Source: Acidobacteriota bacterium (GTDB lineage Bacteria > Acidobacteriota > Terriglobia > Terriglobales > Acidobacteriaceae). From it: a DNA stretch of 8,439 nucleotides. This document shows positions 7,092 to 8,439 of this stretch, piece after piece. Where the stretch lies: positions 1 through 8,439 of the forward strand of contig JAJYBT010000063.1 of the NCBI GenBank assembly GCA_021778875.1. The letters are read 5' to 3'. The notes beneath the pieces are model-generated. The model did not search any database and was not told where the DNA came from. It saw only the letters and a program-made list of their open reading frames with translations. The position numbers and the translations under genes are program-made. Numbering within the stretch: position 1 is the first letter of the stretch; each line of letters opens with the position of its first letter.

Positions 7092-7170
7092 CTCAGGTAA
7101 AAACTTTGGCGGCCTCCAGAAGCGATTTTGCAACGGCCGCCTCAAGCAAAATCGAGACGCGAACTCTGAG
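7092..7170 (-). repeat. Interleaved perfect inverted repeats, possible attenuator or pseudoknot
   Basis: In minus-strand order the arms are CGATTTTGC (7154-7146), GGCGGCC (7141-7135), GCAAAATCG (7131-7123) and GGCCGCC (7114-7108), followed by AAAG and TTTTT (7103-7099). Arms 1 and 3 pair perfectly over 9 bp; arms 2 and 4 pair perfectly over 7 bp. Because they interleave, the two stems either exclude each other (a switch in which the second, GC-rich stem plus U-tract would terminate) or stack as an H-type pseudoknot with connecting loops of 4, 3 and 8 bases. CTCAG (7170-7166) and CTGAG (7096-7092) could close the whole element with 5 bp. It ends about 56 bases before the kinase ATG. The sequence identity of the arms is directly seen; the regulatory role is inferred. 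Confidence 0.45.
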
Positions 7171-7188
7171 CGCGTTCGAGGTCATCAT
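7093..7188 (-). CDS. Possible 31-residue leader peptide across the inverted repeats
   Basis: Tandem ATGs at 7188 and 7185 open a frame that ends with TGA at 7095-7093, four bases after the U-tract. The peptide begins MMTSNALRVRV and contains an LLEAA repeat (ILLEAAVAKSLLEAAKV), giving an amphipathic helix. There is no run of one regulatory amino acid as in biosynthetic-operon leader peptides, and no clear Shine-Dalgarno before either ATG. The frame also stays open upstream to about 7326, so a longer product from a TTG or CTG start cannot be excluded. It could be a leader peptide, a small protein, or chance. The LLEAA repeat partly explains the similarity between the two GC-rich arms. Confidence 0.2.
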   Translation of the reverse strand: MMTSNALRVRVSILLEAAVAKSLLEAAKVFT

Positions 7189-7348
7189 CCAACCGAAGGC
7201 CTGGCTCAGGGAAAGCCCGCCGCTGGCAGCTTTCAGGCAGACCCGCGGACACGCCCGCAAGCAGTGCCGCGATGCTTTCTGATTTTCTGCAGCGAAGCCA
7301 TTGTATCTTTCATTGGGTGTGCAACATCACTTGCAGGAGCCTGATTGG

Positions 7349-7388
7349 AAAAATCCTTCACCCGCAGGGCATGGCCGCATTATGCGGG
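7349..7388 (-). terminator. Candidate intrinsic terminator after the upstream glycosyltransferase
   Basis: On the minus strand CCCGCA (7388-7383) pairs perfectly with TGCGGG (7366-7361) across a 16-base loop that itself contains GGCCATGCC. A T5 run (7353-7349) follows eight bases after the stem. The first arm overlaps the stop region of the glycosyltransferase, where a tight CCGCATAATGCGG palindrome offers a competing fold. The distance from stem to T-run is longer than ideal, so termination may be weak. Confidence 0.3.
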
Positions 7389-8439
7389 AAGGCAAAGTAA
7401 TCGCTGGATGAGGCGATTATATTCGGCGGCACATCGCTCGAAAGTAAGATCGCCAAGATCCCGCTCGTACCGCTTCCGCCAATGTCCATTGGCCAGTGCA
7501 TCCTCAAGGCAGCAGGCCAGATCATCGACGATGGGCGGATCACCGAGCATGGAGACGCCGGGAAGGCTCCGAAAGCCCGCGAACGCAGGGATGTCGCTGA
7601 ACACGCAATAAGCGCCGGAGGCGAGCGCTTCAAGCGCGGCAATGCTGTGCGCCTCGCCCTGGGATGGCATAAGATACATGTCCGCCCCTGCGAGCAGTTC
7701 CGCGATGTCGCCGCGCGCGCCCATCACCTGCACCTGGCGCGCAACTTTGCCTTCTCGGATGAGAGTCATCAGCTTGTCGAAGTAGTCCTGCTCGTCAATT
7801 GGTCCTGCAATCACGAGGCGCAGATTCGTAATGCCGTGGGCTTTCATGCGAATGAGGGCCTCGACGGAAACATGCTGCTGCTTTTGAATAGAGATGCGGC
7901 CGACCTGCAATGCAATGACCTCACCGGACTCCGGCGCATAGAGCCTCTGGCGCCATGCCTGGGACTCGCTCGCAAGCCGCGCAAAGCGATCTGTATGGAC
8001 GCCGTTCATCACGACCTGCGTGGAAACGCGATCTGTAACGCGCAGGCGATAATTGTCAACGGATTTGGTATTCACGCCAATGACCCGCGCGTGGCGGCTC
8101 CGCAGCAGTCTTTCCAATCTGCGGATGCGCTGATCGTTGAAGTCATCATCCGAATGCAGCACCGTGACGATCACCGGCTTGCGCGTGAAGCGCAGCGCCA
8201 ATCGCGTGTATACGCTCGGCAGAACTGAATGCGCGAACACAATGTCCGGCGCAATGGCCTTCACTGAGCGGTGCAGCCATCGTGCCCTCCGCAAGCCATC
8301 CAGTGCGAAATCTGGAATCAGCATCCGGCATCCCTGCTGCTCAAGCTTCTGCATCTCTCCGGCAAAGCTCTGCTGCGCGGGCCTGAGGGCGGCTATTGAA
8401 ACACGATGCCCTGCTTGCATCTGATGCTGCGCGAGATCG
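7380..8439 (-). CDS. GT4 glycosyltransferase (5' end outside window)
   Basis: About 352 residues are visible and the frame is open to the right edge. The in-frame DLAQHQ before the first visible Met (8420) continues into MQAGHRVSIAALRP, the usual first-helix/strand-2 segment of GT4 enzymes, so some 20-25 residues are missing. Numbering from that Met, the nucleotide-sugar domain has NGVHTDRF (139-146), LQVGRISIQKQ (171-181, with Arg175 and Lys180 as likely phosphate ligands), VQVMGARGDIAELLAGAD (230-247) and a complete EX7E motif in MPSQGEAHSIAALEALASG (251-269; Glu256 and Glu264). It would be a retaining transferase adding one sugar to the lipid-linked repeat unit in the cytoplasm. Donor and linkage cannot be read from sequence. 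The gene precedes the kinase on the same strand but is separated by 343 bp and a possible terminator, so it may belong to an upstream transcription unit of the same locus. Confidence 0.9.
   Translation of the reverse strand, partial: DLAQHQMQAGHRVSIAALRPAQQSFAGEMQKLEQQGCRMLIPDFALDGLRRARWLHRSVKAIAPDIVFAHSVLPSVYTRLALRFTRKPVIVTVLHSDDDFNDQRIRRLERLLRSRHARVIGVNTKSVDNYRLRVTDRVSTQVVMNGVHTDRFARLASESQAWRQRLYAPESGEVIALQVGRISIQKQQHVSVEALIRMKAHGITNLRLVIAGPIDEQDYFDKLMTLIREGKVARQVQVMGARGDIAELLAGADMYLMPSQGEAHSIAALEALASGAYCVFSDIPAFAGFRSLPGVSMLGDPPIVDDLACCLEDALANGHWRKRYERDLGDLTFERCAAEYNRLIQRLLCLPA

Larger units (their letters stand above)
7037..7379 (-). promoter_or_regulatory. 343-bp leader region of the kinase gene
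   Basis: This is the only long gap in the window. It separates the upstream glycosyltransferase stop from the kinase start. Read on the minus strand it holds a possible terminator at its 5' end (7349-7388), a weak TACAAT (7305-7300) with TTGCAC (7324-7319) only 13 bases upstream, then interleaved inverted repeats (7108-7154) with a short open frame across them. No convincing sigma70 or sigma54 promoter could be picked by eye. An open frame also exists on the plus strand here but shows no family features or ribosome binding site. The length and structure suggest that the kinase-export-polymerase genes have their own regulated transcription start. Confidence 0.4.

Noticed and set aside
7236..7313. 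26-codon minus-strand frame starting MKDTMASLQKIRKH
   Set aside because: No ribosome binding site precedes it and its codons show no constraint that I can see. It is probably chance.
7300..7324. TTGCAC and TACAAT on the minus strand as a sigma70 promoter
   Set aside because: The spacer is only 13 bases, too short for a normal sigma70 promoter, and no better -35 partner is found at 16-18 bases.
7030..7344. 104-codon plus-strand open frame filling most of the gap before the kinase gene
   Set aside because: No Shine-Dalgarno before its ATG, no domain or membrane pattern, and it reads the opposite strand of the structured leader. A real gene here cannot be fully excluded, but nothing supports it.
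7482..8228. 248-codon plus-strand open frame opposite the first glycosyltransferase
   Set aside because: It lies entirely antisense to a gene with an intact EX7E motif and has no family features of its own.

Overview
The window reads as GC-rich bacterial DNA (roughly 60% GC by eye) from a diderm. An outer-membrane polysaccharide export protein with two SLBB repeats sits beside an inner-membrane polysaccharide co-polymerase fused to a tyrosine kinase, a pairing that only makes sense with two membranes. The style of these proteins recalls Acidobacteriota (Terriglobia/Acidobacteriaceae). That placement is my impression from family resemblance, not the result of a search.

Left edge (1-908, plus strand): the 3' end of a gene that looks like a phage tail or baseplate structural protein, then a 75-residue protein with a coiled coil and one membrane segment that resembles XhlA/holin-accessory proteins. 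This looks like the distal tail/lysis end of a prophage or a domesticated tail module. It stops 56 bases short of the next gene, which is on the opposite strand.

Main block (965-8439, minus strand, transcribed right to left): an exopolysaccharide/capsule locus. In transcription order it holds a GT4 glycosyltransferase whose 5' end lies outside the window (7380-8439); a 343-bp gap; a 753-aa Wzc-like co-polymerase/BY-kinase (4775-7036); a 344-aa Wza-like export protein (3751-4785) that overlaps the kinase gene by 11 bp and has a strong Shine-Dalgarno inside it; a 498-aa polytopic O-antigen ligase/polymerase (Wzy/WaaL-like) protein (2204-3700); and a divergent GT4-like glycosyltransferase (965-2194). 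The two transferases would add sugars to a lipid-linked repeat unit on the cytoplasmic face. The polytopic protein would polymerise or ligate periplasmic units. The co-polymerase would set chain length and gate export through its phosphorylation state, and the Wza-like protein would form the periplasm/outer-membrane channel. No flippase, initiating phosphoglycosyltransferase or phosphatase is visible here; they may lie outside.

The most interesting stretch is the gap before the kinase gene. About 60-120 bases upstream of its start codon there are two perfect, interleaved inverted repeats (9-bp and 7-bp arms). In the RNA they could form either an attenuator-like switch ending in a U-tract or an H-type pseudoknot. 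A 31-codon open frame runs exactly across them and stops just after the U-tract. This could be a leader-peptide attenuator for the polysaccharide operon, but it rests on sequence inspection alone. I found no tRNA, rRNA, CRISPR array or insertion sequence.
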